Source: B73-G16 sp964448445
GTDB lineage: Bacteria; Desulfobacterota; B13-G15
Length of the DNA: 43,928 nucleotides
Assembly: GCA_964448445.1 (NCBI GenBank)
Contig: CAYVAU010000004.1
Location: 1 to 43,928, forward strand
Direction of reading: 5' to 3'
A model generated the notes under the pieces. It saw only the letters and a program-made list of their open reading frames with translations, made no database searches and was not told the DNA's origin. The translations under genes were made by a program, and so were the position numbers. Shown one piece after another: positions 15,187 through 22,311 of this stretch (the stretch's first letter is position 1; every line of letters begins with the position of its first letter).

Positions 15187-16075
15187 ACCTCAGGTCTGGT
15201 ATCAACTGGCGGAAGAGGTGATCGGAAAGGGCAGGATCGCGGTGATCCTCGGGGCCTCCGATACGGGAAAGACCACCCTTTGTCGATTTCTCCTGCAGGA
15301 GGCCCTGGGAAGGGGGTTGAGAAGCGCTTATATCGACACGGATGTGGGGCAATCGGTAATTGGACCACCCACCACCCTGGGAATGGCCCTGGTGAAGGAG
15401 CAGCGGGACCTCGCCGATCCCGTTCCCCTTCGCCTTTATTTCCTCGGGGCCACTTCCCCGGCCCAGGAATTGTTGGCGGCGGTTGCCGGCGCAAGGAGGC
15501 TGTTGGAAGAGGCAATGGAGTTGGGGGTGGAATTTGCCGTCGTCGATACAACGGGGCTTGTGGCCGGGGACATCGGGTTTCGGTTGAAGTTTTACAAAAT
15601 CGAGGTCCTTTCCCCGACGGATCTAATAGCCATAAGGAGGGAATCGGAGCTTGAGCACATCCTCAGGGCCTTCCGCGGACGCCAGAGGCCCAAGATCCAT
15701 CTCCTTCCTCCTTCCCGTGGGGTCCGGAGGAGGGACCAGCTCCAGAGACAGCTTTACAGGAGCGGAAGGTTTGAGGCCTATTTTTCCCGGGCGAGGGTGG
15801 TAAGGCTCGGAGGAGGAAGGGTGGTGATCAATCCGTCCCTCCCCCTCGCTGATGACGGTGGCGGGGAGAGGATGGTTGGGCGGGTGGTAGGGCTGATCGA
15901 CCGGGAGGGGTTTGCCCTGGGGATAGGGGTCTTTATGGGTATGGAGGACGGGGCGATTAAGGTCCTTACGCCCGTCCGGGATCTGGAAGCCGTAAAGGCG
16001 GTCCAGATGGGCGATTTGCTCCTGGATAGGGTTGCTCAGAAGGTGTGCATGCCCCAAGGAGGCCTTACGGGATGA
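15179..16075 (+). CDS. Clp1/Grc3-family polynucleotide 5'-kinase
   Basis: The 298-residue protein has the features of the CLP1_P family: Walker A GASDTGKTT near 28-36, the lid-region IDTDVGQS (DxDxGQ) and VVDTTGLVAGDIGF, then a C-terminal beta-rich domain ending in GDLLLDRVA. Characterised members (human Clp1, yeast Grc3, archaeal PNK) phosphorylate 5'-OH ends of RNA or DNA; members are mostly eukaryotic and archaeal, with some in bacteria. The start at ATG 15179 overlaps DUF72 by 8 bp. Substrate is not shown by the sequence; a 5'-OH RNA end is the likely one. Confidence 0.85.
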   Translation: MDRPQVWYQLAEEVIGKGRIAVILGASDTGKTTLCRFLLQEALGRGLRSAYIDTDVGQSVIGPPTTLGMALVKEQRDLADPVPLRLYFLGATSPAQELLAAVAGARRLLEEAMELGVEFAVVDTTGLVAGDIGFRLKFYKIEVLSPTDLIAIRRESELEHILRAFRGRQRPKIHLLPPSRGVRRRDQLQRQLYRSGRFEAYFSRARVVRLGGGRVVINPSLPLADDGGGERMVGRVVGLIDREGFALGIGVFMGMEDGAIKVLTPVRDLEAVKAVQMGDLLLDRVAQKVCMPQGGLTG

Positions 16076-16088
16076 GGTTCCCTTGGAA

Positions 16089-16134
16089 AAATCCACGGGG
16101 TTATCCACAGGTTTTCTACAAGCGGTGTGGATTG
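16089..16134. promoter_or_regulatory. cluster of DnaA-box-like 9-mers
   Basis: A perfect DnaA box TTATCCACA (16101-16109) is flanked by TTTTCTACA (16112-16120, 7/9) 11 bp on, AAATCCACG (16089-16097, 6/9) 12 bp before, and an inverted TGTGGATTG (16126-16134, 7/9). They fill the 69-bp gap before the TGS GTPase gene. No AT-rich unwinding region or dnaA/dnaN gene is nearby, so this is not an obvious oriC; it could be a DnaA-responsive promoter. Confidence 0.4.
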
Positions 16135-16144
16135 GGAGGAGGGT

Positions 16145-17125
16145 ATGCCCGCCAACCTTCCGCCTGAATATTACGTTGCCGAAAAGAGGTTCAGGGAGGC
16201 CCGAACCCCTTCCGACAAGATTGCGGCCCTTGAAGAGATGCTGGCCATCATGCCCCATCACAAGGGCACCGACAAGCTGAGGGCCATCCTCAGGCGGAAG
16301 CTCGCCAAGCTCAAGGAAGAACAGCAGTCCTCAAAGGGGAAAGGGGGAAGGGGGGATATCTTCGCGGTGAGAAAGGAAGGGGCGGGACAGGTGGCGATGG
16401 CCGGTCCCCCCAATGTGGGCAAATCCCAGCTTCTGGCCGCCCTGACCAATGCCACCCCCGTTGTAGCCGATTACCCCTTTTCCACCCAGCGTCCGCAGGC
16501 AGGAATGATTCCTTATGAAAATATAAAGATCCAACTGGTGGACCTACCTCCTCTCACCCCCCATACCGACCTTTGGGTATACAGCATCCTAAGGAATGCG
16601 GATTTGCTGCTCCTTGTACTCGATATATCGGCCGATCCCTTGGGCGACTGGGAACAGATGAGGGAGCTGCTGTCCGCAAGGAGGATAATCCCCGTCAGGG
16701 AGATCGCCGATGGACAGCAGCCGGGGGTCACCCCAAAGCGGTCCATCCTGGTGGTCAACAAAGGGGATTTCGACCCCCAAGGGGAGGACTTCGAGGCGTT
16801 GCGGGAACTCATACAGGTCGACCTTCCCATGATAGAGGTATCGGCCAAAGAGGGGAATGGTCTCGAGGGCCTTAAGCAGCAGATCTTCCTCATGCTCGAT
16901 GTAATCCGCGTGTACCCCAAGCCCCCGGGGAAGCAACCCGATATGGACAACCCCGTCATCCTCCCCAGAGGCAGCACCGTGGAGGACCTTGCCGAGGAGA
17001 TCCACAAGGATTTCGTCGAAAAGCTGCGTTATGCAAGGGTGTGGGGATCGGCCAAGTTCCAGGGACAAAGGGTTTACAAGGACCACGTCCTTGAGGACGG
17101 GGATGTGGTAGAGCTTCATGTCTGA
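16145..17125 (+). CDS. TGS-domain GTPase of the DRG/OBG type
   Basis: The 326-residue protein starts MPANLPPEYYVAEKRFREA, the usual helical lead of the bacterial DRG-like group, then a G domain with G1 GPPNVGKSQ, G3 DLPP (in place of DxPG), G4 NKGD and G5 SAK. A C-terminal TGS domain (about 265-326: VILPRGSTVEDLAEEIH, VLEDGDVVELH) follows. Such GTPases bind ribosomes or translation factors. The ATG at 16145 has GGAGGAGGG before it; a GTG at 16127 is less likely. DLPP instead of DTPG is normal for this subgroup. It is separated from the kinase gene by the DnaA-box cluster. Confidence 0.88.
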   Translation: MPANLPPEYYVAEKRFREARTPSDKIAALEEMLAIMPHHKGTDKLRAILRRKLAKLKEEQQSSKGKGGRGDIFAVRKEGAGQVAMAGPPNVGKSQLLAALTNATPVVADYPFSTQRPQAGMIPYENIKIQLVDLPPLTPHTDLWVYSILRNADLLLLVLDISADPLGDWEQMRELLSARRIIPVREIADGQQPGVTPKRSILVVNKGDFDPQGEDFEALRELIQVDLPMIEVSAKEGNGLEGLKQQIFLMLDVIRVYPKPPGKQPDMDNPVILPRGSTVEDLAEEIHKDFVEKLRYARVWGSAKFQGQRVYKDHVLEDGDVVELHV

Positions 17126-17133
17126 AGCCGGAG

Positions 17134-18093
17134 TTGAAGGCTTCCCTTTTGATCATACATCAGGGGGCACTGGGAGATCTGATACTTGCCCTTCCTGCCT
17201 TTTGGTCCATCCATTGGGCCCTCAATCCCCAAAGGTTCTCGGTGGCCGGTCACCCCTGGGCGATAAGGGTGCTTGATAACGTCTCGTGGATCACGGAACT
17301 CCTGGACGTGAACCTTTATCCCTTCTCCACCCTGTGGTGGAGGCCCTTAAGGCTCGATTTCACCCATGCGGTCGTTTTCAGCAGTTCGATCGAATGGGAG
17401 AGGTCGCTTAAGGCCTCTGGGATAAGGGAAGTATGGCTCATGCCCCCCTTTCCCAACAGGAGGATTTCGCTACTGCATCACCACCTGGAGGGGCTCAAGC
17501 GATACGGGATATTGCACAAGATGGCATTTCCCGACCTGTTTCTGAAGGACGAAGAGAGGGAGTCGGCCCGTGCCTTTCTCAAACAAAGGGGCATAACGGG
17601 CCCTTATTTTGTGATCCACCCAGGGGCGGGGAGTCCGCAGAAGGTATGGCCTCCGGAGAGAATGGCCGAGATAGCGCGATGGGCCTCCCAGTGGGGTTTC
17701 CCCGTTGTGGTGGAAGGGCCTGCTGACGATGCCCCTTGCTCCGCCTTCCTCAAGGCCCTGGGGATTCCGTCCCTGCACCTGAAGCGTCCTCCCCTGCGGT
17801 TCCTCTGTGCCATAATAAGCCAGGGGAGGTTCTTCTTGGGAAACGATTCCGGCATAACACACCTTGCTGCCGCCTCCGGTTGCCCGACCCTGGCCCTTTT
17901 CGGTCCCACGGATCCGGTCCTCTGGGGACCTAAGGGAGTATCGGCGCGATGGATCTGGAAGGAAGTAGAGTGCGCCCCCTGTTCAGATGAGCGGAGGAGA
18001 GGATGTCGGAGGTGCAAGGCCATGGAGGCCATATCGGTAGAGGACGTAAAAGAGGGGCTTTTGGCCCTGCTCGGCAAGGAGGAAGGACCATGA
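17134..18093 (+). CDS. glycosyltransferase family 9 (heptosyltransferase type)
   Basis: GT9 enzymes transfer heptose from ADP-heptose to the LPS inner core. The 319-residue protein has the N-terminal IIHQGALGDLILALPA, the central HPGAGSPQKVWP (hinge and sugar-nucleotide site), the FLGNDSGITHLAAA motif with the catalytic-region GNDSG.tH, and LFGPTDP. A cysteine-rich tail (CAPCSDERRRGCRRC) matches the common C.pC..r..C pattern. It starts at TTG 17134, 8 bp after the GTPase. Its presence argues for an outer membrane with LPS. The acceptor cannot be read from the sequence. Confidence 0.88.
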   Translation: MKASLLIIHQGALGDLILALPAFWSIHWALNPQRFSVAGHPWAIRVLDNVSWITELLDVNLYPFSTLWWRPLRLDFTHAVVFSSSIEWERSLKASGIREVWLMPPFPNRRISLLHHHLEGLKRYGILHKMAFPDLFLKDEERESARAFLKQRGITGPYFVIHPGAGSPQKVWPPERMAEIARWASQWGFPVVVEGPADDAPCSAFLKALGIPSLHLKRPPLRFLCAIISQGRFFLGNDSGITHLAAASGCPTLALFGPTDPVLWGPKGVSARWIWKEVECAPCSDERRRGCRRCKAMEAISVEDVKEGLLALLGKEEGP

Positions 18094-18914
18094 GGATCAA
18101 ATGGGTCTGTCTTGTGGCCCTTCTGCTCATCCCCTTTGTTTGCTTTGCAAGCATGGTCCTGGTGACAATCCCTCCACAGAGGGAGTGGATTGAAGGGGTG
18201 GCGGCAGGGGAAATCGAGGTGGAGGTGCTCGTCCCCAGGGGCGCGGATCCCCATAGTTATGAACTGAGCCCCCGCCAGATGAGGCGCATTGAGGAGGCCG
18301 AGATCTATTTCGCGATCGGTTCGGGGTTGGAGTTCGAGGTCCTCTGGCTCGAGAGGATAAAGAAGATGAACCCCAAACTGGAGGTCATCACCTGTTCAAA
18401 GGGCATTCGGCTCATAGAGGGGGATCCCCACGTGTGGCTATCCCTGAGGAATGCCCAAAGGTCTGTTGCCATCATTGCCCGAGCCCTCTCCCTGAGGTTT
18501 CCCGATCGGGCCGAAAGGATAGGGGAAAAAGCTGAGGCATATTGTCGGCGGCTTCGAAAGCTTGATCAAAAGATCGCTTCATGGATGGGACCCTTCAAGG
18601 GGAGGGCGTTCCTGAGCTATCATCCGGCATGGGGGTACTTCGCCAGGGATTACGGACTGAGGCAGCTGGTGATAGAGGAAGGGGGGAAGGAGCCGACACC
18701 GCGGTTACTTTTGCAGAGGATCAGCGAGGCCAAAAGGGAGGGCATAAAGGTGGTCTTCATCTCCCCTCGATCCAACAGGAGGACGGCCGAGGTGATAGCC
18801 AGGGAACTGGGAGGTGAGGTGAGGGTCATCGACCCCCTGAGGGGGGATTACCTTAAAAATATGGAGGAGGTGGCCCGGGAGATCCTGAGGTCCTTCAAAT
18901 GGACAGGGAAATAG
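18090..18914 (+). CDS. ZnuA-like metal ABC transporter substrate-binding protein
   Basis: A 274-residue secreted protein with a signal peptide (positive start, hydrophobic core to about residue 20, FASM cleavage region). It has the cluster A-1 ligands expected in ZnuA/TroA proteins: PHSYELSP, DPHVWLS, SYHPAWGYFARDYG, and Asp in VIDPLRGDY. No His-rich zinc loop is seen. The ATG at 18090 follows AAGGAGGAAGG and overlaps the GT9 stop (ATGA). No permease or ATPase gene is beside it, so it either serves a distant transporter or has another metal-trafficking job. Confidence 0.88.
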   Translation: MRIKWVCLVALLLIPFVCFASMVLVTIPPQREWIEGVAAGEIEVEVLVPRGADPHSYELSPRQMRRIEEAEIYFAIGSGLEFEVLWLERIKKMNPKLEVITCSKGIRLIEGDPHVWLSLRNAQRSVAIIARALSLRFPDRAERIGEKAEAYCRRLRKLDQKIASWMGPFKGRAFLSYHPAWGYFARDYGLRQLVIEEGGKEPTPRLLLQRISEAKREGIKVVFISPRSNRRTAEVIARELGGEVRVIDPLRGDYLKNMEEVAREILRSFKWTGK

Positions 18915-20449
18915 AGTTTCACGAGGCCTTTATTGAGGCCCTGAACTTCATAGAGAGGGATTCCAAAAACGTCTTCATAACTGGCAAGGCGGGCACGGGG
19001 AAATCCACCTTCCTGAGTTACTTCAGGGAACACACCCGGAGGACCCCCGCAATAGTTGCCCCCACAGGCGTTGCCGCCTTGAACGTCCGTGGCCAGACGA
19101 TCCATTCCTTCTTCGGCTTCAGGCCCGATGTGACCCCCGATTCCGTCTCCGAGATCAGGCCGAGGGATCCCGAACTTTACCGACATCTTCAGACCCTGAT
19201 CATAGACGAGGTCTCCATGGTGAGGGCCGACCTCCTGGATTGCGTGGATCAGTTCTTGAGGCTTTATGGCCCAAGATCCGGGGAGCCCTTTGGGGGAATC
19301 CAGGTGGTCCTCATAGGTGATCTTTATCAGCTTCCCCCTGTGCTGACCCAACGGGAAGCCCCCCTCTTCAAGAAGAGGTACCGGAGCCCTTACTTCTTCG
19401 ACTCCCGCGCCTTCAGAGAAGGCGAATTCGAATTCGTCGAATTCGAAAGGGTCTATAGGCAGACAGATCCGGTCTTTTTGGAGATCTTAAACGCCATAAG
19501 GAACAACACGGTTACCGATGACCATCTCGAGCTGCTCAACCAGAGGGTAATTCCCGATTTTGAACCCGAAGGGGATTTTTACGTCTACCTGACCCCGACA
19601 AACGCAGCGGCCGAGAGGATAAATGAGGAACGGCTCTCAAAACTCCCGGGTCATGCCGTCAGATACAGGGGAATTCTGCAGGGGCAATTCAGTCCCTCCG
19701 ATCTGCCGACCGCCATCGAACTTTCCTTGAAGGTGGGGGCGCAGGTGATGCTCTTGAACAATGACCCGGAAGGGAGGTGGGTGAACGGGGACATGGGGAA
19801 GGTCATCGGAGTGGAGGAGAGAAGGGGGGAACCCGATCTCATATGGGTGGAGCTGAAAAAGGGAGAGGTGGTGGAAGTTGCCCCCTTCACATGGGAGGCG
19901 TTCGAGTTTTTCTTCGACTCAAAGGACGGAAGGCTTAAAAGCAGAACCATTGGTTCCTTCACCCAGTATCCCATGCGCCTGTCCTGGGCCATAACGATCC
20001 ACAAAAGCCAGGGGTTGACCTTCGACAGGGTCATACTGGATATAGGCAGGGGTACCTTTTCTCACGGGCAACTGTATGTGGCTCTTTCCCGTTGCCGATC
20101 CATGGACGGGTTGATCCTCAAGCGACCCCTGCAGAAAAGACATATAGTGCTTGATAAGCGCATCCTCAGGTTTCTCACTCAGTTCCAGTACCGCAGGGCT
20201 GAGAGACGAATGCCTCTGCAGAGGAAGCTGTCAATCATTCAGGAGGCCATAAAGGAGGGGAGGAGGCTCGAGATCGTCTACCTCAAGGCGACCGATGAAA
20301 AGACCAAGAGGGTCATAAACCCCAAGGCCCTTGAAGTGATGCAATATGGAGGGAGGAAATTCCTCGGCCTGCACGCCTACTGCACCCTCAGGGGAAGGAA
20401 CAGGATCTTTAACGTCGCAAGGATCATATCCATCCGGCCTTTGCCCTGA
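18899..20449 (+). CDS. Pif1-like DNA helicase with C-terminal WYL domain
   Basis: An SF1B 5'-3' helicase of 516 residues: Walker A GKAGTGKST (29-37), APTGVAALNVRGQTIHSFF, Walker B DEVSMV (103-108), GDLYQLPPV, the Pif1/RecD late motifs VGAQVMLLNND and ITIHKSQGLTF, and VALSRCRS. The last ~75 residues form a WYL domain (AIKEGRRLEIVYLK ... VINPKALE ... LHAYCTLRGRNRIFNVARI). The same architecture is known from Thermotoga elfii Pif1, where WYL helps bind single-stranded DNA. The ATG lies inside the end of the ZnuA-like gene (16-bp overlap). Confidence 0.92.
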   Translation: MDREIEFHEAFIEALNFIERDSKNVFITGKAGTGKSTFLSYFREHTRRTPAIVAPTGVAALNVRGQTIHSFFGFRPDVTPDSVSEIRPRDPELYRHLQTLIIDEVSMVRADLLDCVDQFLRLYGPRSGEPFGGIQVVLIGDLYQLPPVLTQREAPLFKKRYRSPYFFDSRAFREGEFEFVEFERVYRQTDPVFLEILNAIRNNTVTDDHLELLNQRVIPDFEPEGDFYVYLTPTNAAAERINEERLSKLPGHAVRYRGILQGQFSPSDLPTAIELSLKVGAQVMLLNNDPEGRWVNGDMGKVIGVEERRGEPDLIWVELKKGEVVEVAPFTWEAFEFFFDSKDGRLKSRTIGSFTQYPMRLSWAITIHKSQGLTFDRVILDIGRGTFSHGQLYVALSRCRSMDGLILKRPLQKRHIVLDKRILRFLTQFQYRRAERRMPLQRKLSIIQEAIKEGRRLEIVYLKATDEKTKRVINPKALEVMQYGGRKFLGLHAYCTLRGRNRIFNVARIISIRPLP

Positions 20450-20454
20450 ATTTC

Positions 20455-20483
20455 TTGACTGTAAACTCTTTCTCTGCCATATT
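20455..20483 (+). promoter_or_regulatory. tRNA-Pro promoter
   Basis: TTGACT (20455-20460), 17 bp, CATATT (20478-20483; 4/6). The predicted start near 20490 coincides with the mature tRNA 5' end at 20492, leaving nearly no leader. Confidence 0.45.
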
Positions 20484-20491
20484 TTAGACAG

Positions 20492-20568
<77 letters not shown>

Positions 20569-20696
20569 GTTTTTGCTCATCGCTACCCTCAGCACTCGCC
20601 AGCGTTATACGGGTGGGATTTTTTCCACACCCGCAGTAGAAGGGTTTCCTCCGTTGATTGACCCTTCCACCGTCCCTGACTCACACTGAAGGCTTT

Positions 20697-20837
20697 CTAA
20701 AAACACAAGTGGTTTTTGGGGATTCTTTCCGATAATCCAAGCCCTTGCAGATCTTCAGCGTGAGGTACGAGCTTTTCCGACCGCCTCAGCGTTTAAGTCG
20801 ATACACCGAGTATCTTTGCCGCATCCCTACACGGCAT
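20697..20837 (-). pseudogene. fossil of an IS607-type serine recombinase N-terminus (MerR-like HTH)
   Basis: Read leftward from ATG 20837, the frame gives AAKILGVST, a stop, then TLRRSEKLVPH, closely matching the start of IS607-family TnpA proteins (..AAK.LGVSTkTLRRWe.eGKLvPh). An in-frame stop replaces one residue, and the reading frame ends after 47 codons with no catalytic domain. No TnpB gene remains. The flanking 20569-20696 and 20838-20866 show no recognisable gene; a loose inverted repeat CGGGTG/CACCCG lies near 20607-20631. Confidence 0.5.
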
Positions 20838-20866
20838 AACTTGCTCAAGTGACTGCTAAACACCCC

Positions 20867-21325
20867 CTAATCCCTCGAAGCCCTTCTTCTCAGGATCCTC
20901 CAAAAATCCCTGTAAAATCTGTCCAAAAACAGCAGATAGCGGGCCTGTTTCTCCACCGAAAGGATGCCCTTTACCTGCTCCCATTCCCTTTGGCGTAGTT
21001 GGTCCATGCGCTTGATATAACTTTCGACTTCCGAAATCTTTTCCCTGAGCCGATCCTCCGGGGCATCCTCCCGCAACAGCTTGTGCAGTTCCCTGAGTGC
21101 CTGGCGATACTCTCGCAAGAGCTGATGCCTCTCTCGGCTGTAACGCTTAAGAAGGGGGAACAGCTTCGCCGCTTCGTCCTCCGTCAGATCGAGGGCTTGG
21201 GTAAGCTTCCACAGCTTGAGGGCTTCAAAGTCCCTGAGCTTTTTTTCTTGACCCAGAGGATGGGCCATGGCCATCCCTAAAGAAAGGATCAAAAGGAACA
21301 GGATTCCCCTAAAGACCTTATGCAT
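20867..21325 (-). CDS. Spy/CpxP-like periplasmic protein
   Basis: A 152-residue exported protein: signal peptide (hydrophobic core 7-20, cleavage after AMA), then a nearly all-helical, Arg/Glu/Leu-rich body (LDLTEDEAAKLFPLLKRYSRERHQL, then LREKISEVESYIKRMDQLRQ), resembling Spy/CpxP/periplasmic metal-sensor (LTxxQ-type) proteins. Such proteins act as periplasmic chaperones or stress sensors. AGGAGG precedes the ATG at 21325, and the gene overlaps the anti-sigma gene by 8 bp, so it is likely a member of, and perhaps the feedback signal for, the ECF module. Confidence 0.82.
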   Translation of the reverse strand: MHKVFRGILFLLILSLGMAMAHPLGQEKKLRDFEALKLWKLTQALDLTEDEAAKLFPLLKRYSRERHQLLREYRQALRELHKLLREDAPEDRLREKISEVESYIKRMDQLRQREWEQVKGILSVEKQARYLLFLDRFYRDFWRILRRRASRD

Positions 21326-21797
21326 CTTCCCCACCTCCTTCTGTGATTTTCGTTTCCCACAAGAGATAAGGCCATGAGACCTTAAGCTCCTGCAGGAACT
21401 TTTCCCCCTCAACGGAAATCATCTGGGAGAAGACTTCCTCCAACAGGGCGCTGTCGATCTCAGTTATTGCCTGCTCAACCCAAGGAGTTGGAAATTCAGG
21501 GGGGAGACCTTGTGAGGGACGGAAATGGTGAAAGATCATGAAGAAAGCAGCAGCTATGCCTGCCACCGAGAGCCCTATCTTCCAAAGGATCCTTCGGGGG
21601 GTATTCAAGGGTATTTGAAGATCAAATTGAGGGACTGGTGTTTCTCTGAGGACTTGGAGTGTCTTTTTGTACTGGCCCCAGTCTTTTTGGCATCGCTTAC
21701 ACAAAAAGAGGTGCACCCTTAACCTCATCCTTTGCCAGAAAGTTCCCTCATTCAGCAGACAATCCAGCATGATTTCCTGGGCTTCCTCACACCTCAT
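21318..21797 (-). CDS. membrane anti-sigma factor with zinc-binding (ZAS) domain
   Basis: The 159-residue protein has an N-terminal anti-sigma domain with the zinc motif HLFLCKRC (HX3CX2C) plus a Cys at position 3. One transmembrane helix follows (about 71-88, IGLSVAGIAAAFFMIF), then a periplasmic C-terminal part of about 70 residues. It overlaps the ECF sigma gene by 11 bp, the usual arrangement for a sigma factor and its inhibitor. It would hold the sigma factor at the inner membrane until an envelope signal arrives. Confidence 0.87.
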   Translation of the reverse strand: MRCEEAQEIMLDCLLNEGTFWQRMRLRVHLFLCKRCQKDWGQYKKTLQVLRETPVPQFDLQIPLNTPRRILWKIGLSVAGIAAAFFMIFHHFRPSQGLPPEFPTPWVEQAITEIDSALLEEVFSQMISVEGEKFLQELKVSWPYLLWETKITEGGGEDA

Positions 21798-22266
21798 CTT
21801 CCCTTAAGGCCTCCTTGAGCCTCCTTAAGGCATGATGGATATGGGCCTTGATGGCCCCTTCGGTCAGATCCATCACCCTTGCGATTTCGGAATACTTCAG
21901 CTCCCCGTAAACCTTAAGCAGCAGGGCCATCCGTTGCCTCTCGGGCAATTCCCCTATGGCCCGTTGAAGCCTGAACCTCTCCTCCTCGAGGACCAGGGGG
22001 TCGGCATTACTAAAAGGTAAATCCACCATCTCCATGAACCTTTCCCTCTGCCTCATCATGTCCGCAGCGACATTTGCGGCGATGCGAAAGAGCCATGCCC
22101 TGAAGCGGGACCGCTCCTTCAGGCCGTTCCTGGCTTCCCAGGCCTTAAGCACCGCAGTCTGCATCGCCTCTTTTGCCTCCTCTGGGTTGCCCAGAAGCCG
22201 CATCAGAAAACCGTAAAGAGCCCCTTCGCACTCCTTAAGCCCTTTTACGAATTCCTTTCCGCTCAT
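21787..22266 (-). CDS. ECF (RpoE-type) RNA polymerase sigma factor
   Basis: The 159-residue protein has sigma region 2 (LLGNPEEAKEAMQTAVLKAWE, FRAWLFRIAANVAADMMR) and region 4 (LPERQRMALLLKVYGELKYSEIARVMDLTEGAIKAHIHHALRRLKE), joined by a short linker, with no region 3, as in ECF factors. The ATG at 22266 is preferred over the TTG one codon earlier. With the anti-sigma and Spy-like genes behind it in overlapping frames, it forms an envelope-stress operon, probably autoregulated from 22282-22311. Confidence 0.93.
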   Translation of the reverse strand: MSGKEFVKGLKECEGALYGFLMRLLGNPEEAKEAMQTAVLKAWEARNGLKERSRFRAWLFRIAANVAADMMRQRERFMEMVDLPFSNADPLVLEEERFRLQRAIGELPERQRMALLLKVYGELKYSEIARVMDLTEGAIKAHIHHALRRLKEALREDEV

Positions 22267-22281
22267 CAACCCGGCTTTTTT

Positions 22282-22311
22282 TAAGACGCCTTGAGAGGGG
22301 AGAAGGTTTAA
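22282..22311 (-). promoter_or_regulatory. candidate autoregulatory ECF promoter
   Basis: On the minus strand, TTAAACCTT (22311-22303), a 16-bp spacer and TCTTA (22286-22282) resemble the sigmaE layout (GGAACTT-N16-TCTGA). It stands directly upstream of the ECF sigma gene and overlaps the end of ybeY. Confidence 0.35.

Noticed and set aside
16089..16134. Chromosomal origin oriC
   Set aside because: DnaA boxes cluster here, but there is no AT-rich unwinding element and no dnaA, dnaN, rpmH or gidA gene nearby, so an origin is not supported.
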